Source: an uncultured Campylobacter sp. (GTDB lineage: Bacteria > Campylobacterota > Campylobacteria > Campylobacterales > Campylobacteraceae). From it: a stretch of DNA of 15,882 bases. A model generated the notes under the pieces. That model did not search any database, was not told where the DNA came from, and saw nothing but the letters and a program-made list of their open reading frames with translations. Where the stretch lies: positions 1 to 15,882 of the forward strand of contig NZ_CALIII010000013.1 in assembly GCF_938018145.1 (NCBI RefSeq), written 5' to 3'. The position numbers were made by a program, and so were the translations under genes. Shown one piece after another: positions 1-7,289 of the stretch; position 1 is the first letter of the stretch, and each line of letters starts with the position of its first letter.

Positions 1-375
1 CTGCTTTTGCAGTGCCGCGACATCGACCGTGCTTAAAATTTTAATCTCGCTACGCGAATAAACATCCACCTTTTGCGCGGCAACTTGCGCGAATGTTCGC
101 AGCGCGCCCGCTTTTAGCGTGAGTACGTCGCGTTTGGCGATCAGCTCGGTTAGGCTCTTGCCGTCCGCCTTTGCGGTGCAGTTGGTTAAATTTATCCGAA
201 CGATTAGTCTTTCAAGCTCGCTTGTGAGCGCGTCTAGCTCGGCTAGCAGTGCCTTTGGCTCTTCGCTGGGTTTCTCGCCCTCTTGCACCTTTGCGTTATC
301 CGCGAGCCTTGATTTTAGCTGCTCGATGCGTTTTTGTATGTCGGCGCGCAGTATCAGCGCCTCGGCTAGTTTCAT
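1..375 (-). CDS. DIP1984 family protein (septicolysin-like annotation), C-terminus cut by window edge
   Basis: The reverse strand encodes 125 codons from an ATG at 375-373, starting MKLAEALILRADIQKRIEQL, and runs off the window at position 1. The N-terminus (LILRADIQKRIEQLKSRL, then NAKVQEGEKPSEEP and LTSELERLIVRINLTN) matches what I know of the DIP1984 family, small mostly helical proteins sometimes annotated as septicolysin. The segment is rich in charged heptad-like helices and has no signal peptide or membrane segment, so a cytoplasmic protein is likely. Its biochemical role is not established. The ribosome binding site AAAGGA lies a few bases before the ATG. Only 18 bases separate it from the upstream DUF799 lipoprotein gene, so it is probably the last visible gene of that operon. 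Family assignment is fairly secure; function is unknown. Confidence 0.8.
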   Translation of the reverse strand, partial: MKLAEALILRADIQKRIEQLKSRLADNAKVQEGEKPSEEPKALLAELDALTSELERLIVRINLTNCTAKADGKSLTELIAKRDVLTLKAGALRTFAQVAAQKVDVYSRSEIKILSTVDVAALQKQ

Positions 376-393
376 TTTCGTCCTTTTTAAGAT

Positions 394-1074
394 TTATTTG
401 CCGCCGCCAAGCTGCCTATCCTGGCCATATCGCGGCGAATACGGGCCGTAGAGCAAGCAGTCTCGGCAATCGGTGCTAAACAAAATCGCGTCCGCGCGCG
501 CTGAGAGATCAAAGCTAGCGTCCGAGACCGAGTCGGCGATCTGTTTAACTAGTGCGGAGACTAGCATACCGATGAGGTTGCCGCCGCCGTCGCCCGAGTC
601 GTTTGCCGCGGTCGCGCTCTTTTGCCAGAGCACGGCGCCCGTGTTTAGATCCACTAGAGTCGCCGCTACGCTCACGCGCGTGACGCTGCTAATGAGCATA
701 TACGAGGTGCCGTAGTCCGCGACGTTTAGATACAGAGCGGCATCAGCGCCAAATATCTGCTTTAGCTTGTACGTAGATATCTGCGCGATCTCGCCTGCGT
801 CATAGATGCCGTTGTTTTTAAAGGTCTCGTTTACGAGCGCGGGCGAAAATACGTAATATCCCGCCTCGCTAAGCGGATAGAGCGCGTTTGCCAGCACCGC
901 CGCGGAGGCCTTTATCTCGGATGAGTCGCTGGTTGGCATCACGACTACGATCGAGCGAGGCTTGGTCTGTAAAAACGCCGAATAGTCGTAAATCTCTGGC
1001 TGCGAGCCTGCGCACGCTCCCAAAAACAGCACAGCAAACGCGCCAAGGAGCGCCGATTTTATTTTATTTTTCAT
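394..1074 (-). CDS. DUF799 / GNA1162-family outer-envelope lipoprotein
   Basis: This 226-residue protein has a lipoprotein signal: a Lys-rich start, a hydrophobic stretch and the lipobox LGAC with Cys21 as the lipidated residue. The mature part (IVVVMPTSDSSEIKAS near residues 42-57, NALYPLSEAGYYVFSPALV, and a region around residues 140-155 ending AVLWQKSAT) fits the DUF799 family, whose known member is the Neisseria antigen GNA1162. A glycine-rich stretch (SGDGGGN) follows near residue 160. Two nearby cysteines (CRDC) lie close to the C-terminus. Its ATG overlaps the end of the DUF4810 gene by 11 bases, and its ribosome binding site AAAGGA lies inside that gene, suggesting translational coupling. 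The conserved neighbours imply a joint role in envelope assembly or export, but the function is not known. Confidence 0.83.
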   Translation of the reverse strand: MKNKIKSALLGAFAVLFLGACAGSQPEIYDYSAFLQTKPRSIVVVMPTSDSSEIKASAAVLANALYPLSEAGYYVFSPALVNETFKNNGIYDAGEIAQISTYKLKQIFGADAALYLNVADYGTSYMLISSVTRVSVAATLVDLNTGAVLWQKSATAANDSGDGGGNLIGMLVSALVKQIADSVSDASFDLSARADAILFSTDCRDCLLYGPYSPRYGQDRQLGGGK

Positions 1075-1618
1075 TTTGGCTTCCTTTTGCGGTTTTGCTC
1101 GTTTTGGTAGGTTTTGTTTGCTTGTTTTTCAAATTTTGCTTGCTCGTTTGCTCGCTTAAATTTGAGCTTTTGTCGTTTGAATTTGACTCGCTCGCGCCTG
1201 CTTTTTCCTTCGTCTGCTCGCTCAAATTTGCCGCCGATTTGCCCGCTGTGCCCGCCGTTTTACCGTTTTGATTTAGCAAAAACATCGCGTAGTCGCGCGA
1301 CTCCGGGTAAAGCTCGGCCTCTTTTTCGACGTAGGCTTTAAATTTCGCCCCGTTTCCTTGTGAGAGATAGAGCAAGCCTAGATGCGCGTGCAGTCCCGGC
1401 GGGACTTTGGCGGCTCTTTGATAGGCTTTTTGCAGGCTCTCCTCGAGTGCGGCGATCTGCGCGCCCGCGTCGCCCTCTTCGGTTAGATACTCATAGACCG
1501 AGCCCGTGTATGCGCCGTCCCAGTAGTATAGCTGCCTAGGCGAGTCGTCCGCGCAGCCAGATAGTAGCATGGCGGCGGCGGAGGCGAGCGCGAAATTTGC
1601 TAGAGTTTTAAAGCGCAA
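1064..1618 (-). CDS. DUF4810 domain lipoprotein with long Lys/Ser-rich tail
   Basis: This 184-residue protein begins with a lipoprotein signal ending in LLSGC (Cys22). Residues about 30-120 (LYYWDGAYTGSVYEYL, then a helical stretch containing PPGLHAHLGLLYLSQGN and ELYPESRDYAMFLLN) match the DUF4810 family, which looks like a short TPR-like helical module carried next to CsgG-type and DUF799 lipoproteins. From about residue 121 the protein is low complexity, rich in Lys, Ser, Asn and Thr, and repeats the hexapeptide NLSEQT. This tail probably exceeds the family core. The start is TTG at 1618-1616, placed after AAGGAT. The gene lies 9 bases after the CsgG-family gene and overlaps the DUF799 gene by 11 bases. 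Its likely place is the periplasmic face of the envelope, as a partner of its neighbours (inference). Confidence 0.8.
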   Translation of the reverse strand: MRFKTLANFALASAAAMLLSGCADDSPRQLYYWDGAYTGSVYEYLTEEGDAGAQIAALEESLQKAYQRAAKVPPGLHAHLGLLYLSQGNGAKFKAYVEKEAELYPESRDYAMFLLNQNGKTAGTAGKSAANLSEQTKEKAGASESNSNDKSSNLSEQTSKQNLKNKQTKPTKTSKTAKGSQNEK

Positions 1619-1627
1619 AATTTATCC

Positions 1628-2296
1628 TTATTTCGCGTTAAAAGCGCCGCTTTCAAGCCCGCGCGTTAGGTTGTTTACGGCCTCGATGATGGCTAGGCTT
1701 AGCACCTTGCCGTTTAGCGTCGAATCATACCCAGCGCTTCCGCCAAAGCCCAGCACCTCGCGGTTTGAGAGCTCGTACTCGCCAGCGCCCTGAGTGGAGT
1801 AGATCACCTCGGAGTTTTTCACGTCCACGACGTTAAGATTTACCTTCGCGTAGGCGGTTTGGGTTTTGCCTTTGCCAAGGATGCCAAAAAGCTGATGATC
1901 GCCCGTAGTTTTGCGGCCAAACTCCGTCACGTCGCCCGTGATGACGTATCTTGCGCCCTTGATGTTTTGCGCCTCTTTGTTTAGCGCGCTTTCTTCTTTG
2001 ATGGCGCGCATGTTGCTGCGGTCAAGCACCGAAAAGCGCCCGCTTTGCTGTAAATTTGAGATGAGGATGGTTTGGGCTTGGTTGCCTAGTCTGTCCTCGC
2101 CGTCTGAAAATACGCCGTTTTGGTATGAGGACTGGTTGCTAAAGCGGCCGATCGAGACGGCGATCTTTTGTCCTTGATAGTTGGTGTTTAGGGTTTGAAC
2201 TTTTGGCGTTTCGACTACGCGCGATCGCTCAGTCGCGCAGCCTGTTATCAGCATCGCGGCGCACGCGGCTAGTAAAAATTTTACGTTCGTTTTCAT
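1628..2296 (-). CDS. CsgG/HfaB-family lipoprotein
   Basis: This 222-residue protein has a lipobox ITGC (Cys20). The mature part fits the CsgG/HfaB family: GQKIAVSIGRFSNQS near residues 43-57, then NLQQSGRFSVLDRSN (about 82-96), GARYVITGDVTEFGRK (about 115-130) and a strand-rich section containing AKVNLNVVDVKNSEVIYS. CsgG forms an outer-membrane secretion pore in curli systems, but this protein is shorter than E. coli CsgG and no curli subunit or CsgE/CsgF gene is visible. The related trio CsgG-like, DUF4810, DUF799 is known from Neisseria and other proteobacteria without a settled substrate. It is the first gene of the lipoprotein operon, with a strong ribosome binding site (AAAGGAG) before its ATG and 106 bases of AT-rich leader upstream. 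Confidence 0.86.
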   Translation of the reverse strand: MKTNVKFLLAACAAMLITGCATERSRVVETPKVQTLNTNYQGQKIAVSIGRFSNQSSYQNGVFSDGEDRLGNQAQTILISNLQQSGRFSVLDRSNMRAIKEESALNKEAQNIKGARYVITGDVTEFGRKTTGDHQLFGILGKGKTQTAYAKVNLNVVDVKNSEVIYSTQGAGEYELSNREVLGFGGSAGYDSTLNGKVLSLAIIEAVNNLTRGLESGAFNAK

Positions 2297-2322
2297 ATCG
2301 CTCCTTTAAATTTTGATTTGCG

Positions 2323-2331
2323 TTATTATCT
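2323..2331 (-). promoter_or_regulatory. Possible -10 element for the lipoprotein operon
   Basis: On the minus strand TAAGATAAT lies about 27-35 bases before the ATG of the CsgG-family gene in AT-rich sequence, consistent with a Campylobacter -10 box (GATAAT). It lacks the TG extension and is a weak match. It is the best candidate in the 106-base gap between this gene and xseA. Confidence 0.35.
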
Positions 2332-2402
2332 TACTATTTTTAACTTAAAAATTTTTAACCCGCCTAAAATTTTGAATCGCTGCGTCCGCGGACCAAATTT
2401 AG

Positions 2403-3566
2403 CTATAAAATTTCCGCCTCTTTGCTTGCGTTTACCGAGCTTAGCGCGATGCGGTCGCCGGGTTTTAGCTCGCTTAGATTTACGGTTTTGCCGCCCTTTT
2501 GCACTCGGACGAAATTTGAAATCTGCGCGAAAAAGGACTCTTGCTGCGCGTATGCGGCGCGGGCGAGCTTGAGCGCGTTTTCAAATTTGAGCAGTTTAGT
2601 TTGCACGGCGGCATCTAAAGCCTGTCTTAAATTTAGCAAAATTTGCTCCTTGCGAGCGATTTTTTGCGTGAGGCTAGCTTGAGAAAATCTCGCTCTCATC
2701 ATCGCTAGAGCGTTAAATTTACGCTCCCAAACGCGCACGAAAGCCGCGTCCGTCGCCTCGCTTAGCCTATCTATGCTTTGCATTAGCTCGCCCATATCGG
2801 GCAGTAGCGCAGCCATCGCCGCGCTTGGGGTCGGAGCGCGAAAGTCCGCCGCAAAGTCGCTGATCACGTAGTCAATCTCGTGTCCGACGGCCGAGATCAC
2901 GGGCGTGCGCGCGGCGTAGATTTCGCGGGCTAGATTTTCGTCGTTAAAGCACCACAGATCCTCTCTGCTGCCGCCTCCTCGCGCCAGCACGATCGCGTCA
3001 GCGTCGCTTGCGTCGGCTCTTTTTAGCGCGCGTATGAGCGAGGCGGGCGCGGTTTCGCCTTGTGTTAGCGAATCAAAAACTATGATTTCCGCCAGCGCCC
3101 AGCGTCCGTGCGCGATACGCAACATGTCTTGCAAGGCGGCTGATGTTTTTGAGGTAACTAGCGCGATTTTGCGTGGAAATTTTGGTAGCGGTTTTTTGCG
3201 CGAGATATCAAAAAGCCCTTCGCTCTCAAGTCGCGATTTTAGCTGTTTAAAGGCAAGTTCGAGCTCGCCCTCGCCGCTGGGGCGTATCAGGGTCGCGATA
3301 AACTGATAGCTGCCGCTTGGCGAGTAGAGCGAAATTTTGCCGTAGAGAGCGACTTTCATACCGTCTGCGACGTCAAATTTGAGCTTGGCGGCGTTAAATT
3401 TATAAATGACCGCCGAGATCGCGGCCTTTTCGTCTTTTAGCGTGAAATACCAGTGTCCCGAGCCGTGTTTGACGAGCCGCGAGATCTCGCCCTCTACCTC
3501 GACGTACGAAAACGTCGTCTCAAGCAGAGTTTTGGCTTGCTCGTTTAGCTCGCTGACGCTTAGCAC
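2403..3566 (-). CDS. xseA: Exodeoxyribonuclease VII large subunit
   Basis: This 387-residue protein is the catalytic large subunit of exonuclease VII, which degrades single-stranded DNA from both ends together with XseB. The N-terminal OB-fold (about 1-100) contains YVEVEGEISRL, GHWYFTLKDEKAAISAVIY and SYQFIATLIRPSGEGEL. The catalytic domain carries PLPKFPRKIALVTSKTSAALQD, ARGGGSREDLWCFNDE (about 195-210) and SAVGHEIDYVISDFAADFRAPTPSAA (about 225-250). A helical coiled-coil region follows, and the end LSELKPGDRIALSSVNASKEAEIL matches the family C-terminus. It starts with GTG at 3566-3564, overlapping the end of ubiE by 7 bases, with AAAAGG upstream. It is somewhat shorter than the E. coli enzyme, as expected for epsilonproteobacteria. 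No xseB is visible here. Confidence 0.96.
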   Translation of the reverse strand: MLSVSELNEQAKTLLETTFSYVEVEGEISRLVKHGSGHWYFTLKDEKAAISAVIYKFNAAKLKFDVADGMKVALYGKISLYSPSGSYQFIATLIRPSGEGELELAFKQLKSRLESEGLFDISRKKPLPKFPRKIALVTSKTSAALQDMLRIAHGRWALAEIIVFDSLTQGETAPASLIRALKRADASDADAIVLARGGGSREDLWCFNDENLAREIYAARTPVISAVGHEIDYVISDFAADFRAPTPSAAMAALLPDMGELMQSIDRLSEATDAAFVRVWERKFNALAMMRARFSQASLTQKIARKEQILLNLRQALDAAVQTKLLKFENALKLARAAYAQQESFFAQISNFVRVQKGGKTVNLSELKPGDRIALSSVNASKEAEIL

Positions 3567-4276
3567 TCACGGGCCTTTTGCGCGATGAAAAGAGTAGAAA
3601 TATCCATCGAAAAGCTCTTGCAAAGGCGCATCTCAAAGCCAGCGGCGGCGAGCTCATCAGCAAAGCTTTTGGCGTCTAAAAAGCCCTCGATCGAGCTTGG
3701 CAGGTACTCGTAGGCTTCTTGATTTTTGGAGATAAAGCCGCCGATTTTAGGCAAAATTTTACTTAGATAAAAGTCGCGAGCGCCCGTTAAAATCCCGCTT
3801 TTCTTGCGCTTGGTAAACTCTAGCACTACGACATATCCGCCCATTTTTAGCACTCTGTTAAACTCTCTTAGCGCGGCTTCTCGCTCGACCACGTTTCTGA
3901 TGCCGTAGCTGATGCTCAGCACGTCCATCGAGCCGCTATCAAGCGTCGTTTGCGTCGCTAACGCCTCGATAAATTTAAACTCGGGGAATTTCTGTTTGGC
4001 GACCGCGAGCATGCCGCTTGAGGGATCGACGCCGATTAGATTTTCGATTTTTACGTTAAACTCGCCTGCCGTCTTTTGCCAAAAGCCCATCATATCGCCC
4101 GTACCGCATGCGACGTCGACGATATTTACGCTTGAGTCTTTGAAATTTGACAGAACCGTTTTGCACGCGATCTTGCGCCAGCTCACGTCCGCGCCCATGC
4201 TCAGCACGCGGTTTGCCAGGTCGTAGGTGGGCGCGATGTCGTTAAACATCTGAACTATTTTTTCTTGTTTTTCCAT
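3560..4276 (-). CDS. ubiE: Demethylmenaquinone / ubiquinone methyltransferase
   Basis: This 238-residue SAM-dependent methyltransferase converts demethylmenaquinone to menaquinone, the respiratory quinone in Campylobacter (the gene is also called menG or menH). The UbiE N-terminal signature appears as FNDIAPTYDLANRVLSMGAD with VSWRK at about residues 11-35. SAM motif I is VDVACGTGD at 53-61, the acidic second motif IGVDPSSGML is at about 81-90, and LSISYGIRNV (about 120-129) and RVLKMGGYVVVLEF (about 141-154) are the other family hallmarks. Length is normal. The ribosome binding site is weak (AAGAG). The gene starts 10 bases after the CYTH-CHAD gene and overlaps xseA, so all three are likely one transcript. 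The ubiE-xseA pair is also adjacent in C. jejuni as I recall. Confidence 0.95.
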   Translation of the reverse strand: MEKQEKIVQMFNDIAPTYDLANRVLSMGADVSWRKIACKTVLSNFKDSSVNIVDVACGTGDMMGFWQKTAGEFNVKIENLIGVDPSSGMLAVAKQKFPEFKFIEALATQTTLDSGSMDVLSISYGIRNVVEREAALREFNRVLKMGGYVVVLEFTKRKKSGILTGARDFYLSKILPKIGGFISKNQEAYEYLPSSIEGFLDAKSFADELAAAGFEMRLCKSFSMDISTLFIAQKAREC

Positions 4277-4286
4277 TTTTTCTCTT

Positions 4287-5705
4287 TTAGATATAGTAGA
4301 TTTTTAAGCCGCGCGAAAGCTTTGTGAGGCTTTTTAAAATTTTAGGCTTTGAGTCTAAAATTTCGCTTCGCAGCTCGTAGATTTTTTTGTAAATTTTAGC
4401 TTGGAGTTTGTCTATGCGCTTTTGCTCGGCGCCGCTTTTTACGTGCGCTAGCAGGCCTAGCCAGATGTCGGCGTCTTGCAGCGAGCCAAAGGTTTCTTGT
4501 AAAATTTTGCTCTTTTTAAAGCATTTTTTGGCTGCAGCAAAATCAAAACCGCCGCCGAAAATCTCGCTTAGATACCTTAGTCTTTTTATCTCGATGCGGC
4601 ACTTGTGAAACTGCGCGTTTTCGGTAGTTTCGCTCAAATTTGAGAGAGATTTTTTAAGGCGTAAAATTTGAGCTCGCATGGATTTTGCGGCGAGTTTTTT
4701 TATCGGCGCGTCTCCTAGCTCGCCTTTAAAAAAGTCGCTTCCCTCGCGTAAAAATACCTCCCAGTCGCGCAAAATTTCGTTTGCTTCGTCGCTTTGTAGC
4801 TCGGCCTGGACGCTTTTGGCTAGGGTTTTGCTTAAATTTTCTAGCTCGCTAGCTAGTGATTCAAAGCCTTTTTGTTTTTGCAAAAACTCGCAAAATACGT
4901 CTATATCGCGCTTTTGGTTGGTTAGCTCGGCTAGTTTTTTAAAATTTAGCAGAAAATAGCAAGCCGTTTTTCGGTCAAAAACGGGAGTGAAAATTTTAAG
5001 TAGCGAGCGCGTTTTGCGTAGATTTACGCGGATCTGATGCAGCGCCTCGGCATCGCCAGAGCTTGCGTACTCGTTTAGGTGTTTGTTTAGCGCCGTAAAA
5101 ATCTGAAAAAACACCGTCCGCATCGCGTCCATCGCACCGATGTAGCTTGGTAAATTTAGCTCTAGCTCGGGGCTATTTTGTAAAATTTCAATGCTCTTTT
5201 GCGCGTCAAATTTGCCCTGCGGCAAGCCAAAAAGCGCTAAATTTTTATTTTTATAGCGCTCATCCTCCGTGACCTCGCTAGCTATGTGCACGGCGATAAA
5301 CTCAGGCGGGTTAAACTCCGCGGCCTCGCGCTCGCTAGCAAACTCGGCCTCTAAAGTTACAAGCCCCTCTAAAGCGCCGTGAAAAATATCGACGTTGCAG
5401 GCGGCGCCCTCAAGCCTAAATAAAAATCTCGTCTTTTTTATAGGAGCGGCGACTGCGTTTTTTAGGGCTTTTTTAAAGCTTTTGGCGTCCGTTTCGCTCT
5501 CGTTTTCCTCACGCGCTAGGCCGACGCCTGATTTTTGCGTGATCGTAAAAACGCCCGAAGCCTCGCGAAATCTAATCTCCTCAAGCGGAGTGATTTTGAC
5601 GTAAATTTGCGTCACCTCTTTTTGCTGGACGTCGATGTCGCGGGCTTTTAGCTCGTTTATGACGGCGGCGTCACGCAGGATAAATTTACGCTCGATCTCT
5701 ATCAA
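4287..5705 (-). CDS. CYTH-CHAD domain protein
   Basis: This 472-residue protein has an N-terminal CYTH domain (about 1-165) opening with the EIERK signature (Glu3, Glu5, Lys7), followed by alternating charged residues typical of the triphosphate tunnel fold (EEIRFREAS, LEAEFASEREA). From about 190 to 470 is a CHAD domain, helical and Lys-rich, with its conserved His and basic residues in ALHQIRVNLRKTRSLL (about 221-236) and again in FHKCRIEIKRLRYLSEIF. CYTH proteins hydrolyse or bind triphosphates and CHAD domains bind polyphosphate, so a polyphosphate-related role is likely (inference). There is no signal peptide. The start is TTG at 5705-5703 with AAGGAG six bases upstream. It is the first gene of the operon with ubiE and xseA. 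Confidence 0.9.
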   Translation of the reverse strand: MIEIERKFILRDAAVINELKARDIDVQQKEVTQIYVKITPLEEIRFREASGVFTITQKSGVGLAREENESETDAKSFKKALKNAVAAPIKKTRFLFRLEGAACNVDIFHGALEGLVTLEAEFASEREAAEFNPPEFIAVHIASEVTEDERYKNKNLALFGLPQGKFDAQKSIEILQNSPELELNLPSYIGAMDAMRTVFFQIFTALNKHLNEYASSGDAEALHQIRVNLRKTRSLLKIFTPVFDRKTACYFLLNFKKLAELTNQKRDIDVFCEFLQKQKGFESLASELENLSKTLAKSVQAELQSDEANEILRDWEVFLREGSDFFKGELGDAPIKKLAAKSMRAQILRLKKSLSNLSETTENAQFHKCRIEIKRLRYLSEIFGGGFDFAAAKKCFKKSKILQETFGSLQDADIWLGLLAHVKSGAEQKRIDKLQAKIYKKIYELRSEILDSKPKILKSLTKLSRGLKIYYI

Positions 5706-5727
5706 ATTTCGCTCCTTAATATGAAAA

Positions 5728-5736
5728 ATTGTATCA
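5728..5736 (-). promoter_or_regulatory. Extended -10 promoter for the CYTH-CHAD/ubiE/xseA operon
   Basis: The minus strand reads TGATACAAT, an extended -10 (TGn plus TACAAT), about 23-31 bases before the TTG start of the CYTH-CHAD gene. Campylobacter housekeeping promoters typically have this form and lack a clear -35. Confidence 0.6.
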
Positions 5737-5817
5737 AAAGGTAGCTTAAAGTGTAAAATTTGCGTCCTTTTGCCGCCGACCTTGCGACGCGAAATGATTT
5801 TTTAACGCAAATAACGC

Positions 5818-5823
5818 TAAAAT
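5818..5823 (+). promoter_or_regulatory. Possible -10 element for serC
   Basis: TAAAAT lies 26-31 bases before the serC ATG in the divergent gap. It is one mismatch from TATAAT and has no TG extension, so it is a modest candidate only. Confidence 0.35.
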
Positions 5824-5848
5824 CAGCTCAAATTTGAAAGGAGTTTGG

Positions 5849-6925
5849 ATGAATAGAAAGCTAAATTTTAGTGCTGGTCCTTCGGCTCTGCCTCTTAGCG
5901 TGCTTGAGCGCGCGCAGAACGAGCTCACCGACTATCAGGGCAAGGGCTTTTCGATAATGGAAATCAGCCACCGAAGCAAGATTTTTGAAGAGGTGCACTA
6001 CGGCGCGATGGCCAAGGCGCGCGAGCTATACGGCATCGGCGAGGAATTTGACGTGCTATTTTTGCAAGGCGGCGCGCATTTGCAGTTTGCGATGATACCG
6101 CTAAATTTAGCCGCCAAAGGCGTCGCGCAGTATGCCGACACGGGCGTCTGGACGAGCAAAGCGATCAAAGAGGCCGCAAACGTCGGCGTATCCTATGAAG
6201 TGGTCGCTAGTAGCAAAGAGACCTCCTACGACCGCATCCCCGAGGTCAAATTTGACGGCGACGCCGCATACGGCTACGTCTGCACGAACAACACCATCTA
6301 CGGCACGCAGTACCGCGCGCTGCCTCGCTCCAAGGCCCCGCTAGTCGTCGATGCGTCGAGCGATTTTTTCTCGCGGCCGGTTGATTTCACGGACGTGGGG
6401 CTGCTATACGGCGGCGCGCAGAAAAATGCCGGCCCAAGCGGCGTAACCGTCGTCATCATCCGCAAAGATATGCTGGAGCGAGCCTGCATGGATCGCACCC
6501 CGACAATGCTTCGCTACGACACGCACGCGTCGGCCGCATCGCTATACAACACGCCTCCGACGTTTGGCATATATCTGCTAAATTTGACGCTGGGCTGGGT
6601 GCAGGAGCAGGGCGGTTTATCGGCGATAAACGAGATAAACGAGCAAAAGGCGGCGCTGCTTTACGGCGCGATCGACGGTTCTGGCGGCTTTTACAAAGGT
6701 CACGCGCAAAAAGATAGCCGCTCGCTGATGAACGTTAGCTTTACCATCGCAAACCGCGAGCTGGAGGCGGCCTTTATCGCCGAGTCCGAAAATGCGGGCA
6801 TGCTGGGTCTAAAAGGACACCGTCACGTAGGCGGCATCAGAGCCTCGATATACAACGCCGTGAGTATCGAAAACGTGCGGACTTTGGCTGAGTTTATGAA
6901 AGAATTTGCTAGGAAAAACGGGTAA
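5849..6925 (+). CDS. serC: Phosphoserine aminotransferase
   Basis: SerC is a PLP enzyme that converts 3-phosphohydroxypyruvate and glutamate to phosphoserine in serine synthesis, and usually also serves pyridoxal phosphate synthesis. The protein (358 residues from the ATG) opens with the family motif [10 protein letters not shown]. It has GGAHLQF at 74-80 for PLP phosphate binding, [12 protein letters not shown] with Asp168 for the PLP ring, the PLP lysine Lys192 in [14 protein letters not shown], and the family end [15 protein letters not shown]. The frame is open five codons further upstream to a TTG, but that TTG precedes the ribosome binding site AAAGGAG (5837-5843). I therefore place the start at the ATG. 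Length agrees with other SerC proteins. It is transcribed away from the CYTH-CHAD operon. Confidence 0.96.
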   Translation: MNRKLNFSAGPSALPLSVLERAQNELTDYQGKGFSIMEISHRSKIFEEVHYGAMAKARELYGIGEEFDVLFLQGGAHLQFAMIPLNLAAKGVAQYADTGVWTSKAIKEAANVGVSYEVVASSKETSYDRIPEVKFDGDAAYGYVCTNNTIYGTQYRALPRSKAPLVVDASSDFFSRPVDFTDVGLLYGGAQKNAGPSGVTVVIIRKDMLERACMDRTPTMLRYDTHASAASLYNTPPTFGIYLLNLTLGWVQEQGGLSAINEINEQKAALLYGAIDGSGGFYKGHAQKDSRSLMNVSFTIANRELEAAFIAESENAGMLGLKGHRHVGGIRASIYNAVSIENVRTLAEFMKEFARKNG

Positions 6926-6968
6926 ATTTGACTAGACGCACTGCTCGAATTTGGATTTGTTTCGGGTA

Positions 6969-6992
6969 AATTTAAACTCGGGGGTTTAAATT
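6969..6992. repeat. 9-bp perfect inverted repeat downstream of serC
   Basis: AATTTAAAC at 6969-6977 and GTTTAAATT at 6984-6992 are exact reverse complements around a 6-base loop (TCGGGG). No T-run follows directly, so it is not a clean terminator by itself. Confidence 0.5.
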
Positions 6993-7020
6993 CGGGGCGC
7001 GTCAAATTTTGCTTTTTACT

Positions 7021-7063
7021 CAAATTTAAGCGGCTTTGGCTTGGGGGCGGCCGCTTAAATTTG
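7021..7063 (+). terminator. 14-bp perfect hairpin, probable serC terminator
   Basis: CAAATTTAAGCGGC at 7021-7034 and GCCGCTTAAATTTG at 7050-7063 are exact reverse complements around a 15-base G-rich loop. The GC-rich inner stem and the following CTTTGGTTTT could end serC transcription on the plus strand, although the T-run is interrupted. The loop is longer than usual for an intrinsic terminator, so another structural or binding role is possible. Confidence 0.5.
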
Positions 7064-7175
7064 CTTTGGTTTTACGATGAGTCGGTCTTAAATTTACCGA
7101 GTTAAATTTAGCTCTCTTTCGCCTTTCTGTTATCCATTTTAAATTTAACTGCGTGAAGCGAAATTTGGAGAAAAT

Positions 7176-7289
7176 TTGAGAAACTACGACGAAAATCCGA
7201 TAATCATAAACGACTACGGCGCGCTGTTTTTGGCGGGATGGTAATTATTCTTTACTCGATTATCGTTTTTGTATTTGCTTTTAGCGACT
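7176..7289 (+). pseudogene. Frameshifted N-terminal part of the following membrane-protein gene
   Basis: A TTG at 7176 follows GGAG by five bases and opens a frame reading LRNYDENPIIINDYGALFLA, which then hits TAA at 7242-7244. This stop is in the same frame as the next open reading frame. An overlapping ATG at 7238, in another frame, continues with a strongly hydrophobic stretch (VIILYSIIVFVFAF) and closes at 7387. Joining the frames (shift near 7238, opposite shift somewhere before about 7330) would give one protein with a cytosolic N-terminus and two membrane helices leading into the gene at 7290-7973. I infer a broken or frameshifted gene. A sequencing error, or the two parts being unrelated, is also possible. 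Confidence 0.5.

Larger units (their letters stand above)
6926..7175. other. 250-base gap rich in AAATTT and inverted repeats
   Basis: I see no convincing gene here. From the serC stop to the next ribosome binding site, AAATTT occurs ten times (first bases 6924, 6968, 7004, 7022, 7057, 7090, 7104, 7141, 7161, 7172). Two perfect inverted repeats are present, a 9-bp one at 6969-6992 and a 14-bp one at 7021-7063. The stretch probably holds the serC transcription end and the leader of the next gene. Confidence 0.6.

Noticed and set aside
888..1271. Open frame on the plus strand across the DUF799 and DUF4810 genes
   Set aside because: It is antisense to two well-supported lipoprotein genes, has no ribosome binding site and its translation is composition-biased nonsense.
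2384..2393. Perfect 10-base palindrome GTCCGCGGAC after xseA
   Set aside because: There is no T-run following and no second copy seen; it may be a chance palindrome or part of a weak terminator, but evidence is too thin.
5834..5848. Upstream TTG start for serC adding five residues
   Set aside because: The TTG precedes the Shine-Dalgarno AAAGGAG that serves the ATG at 5849, and the family begins at the NFSAGP region right after that ATG.
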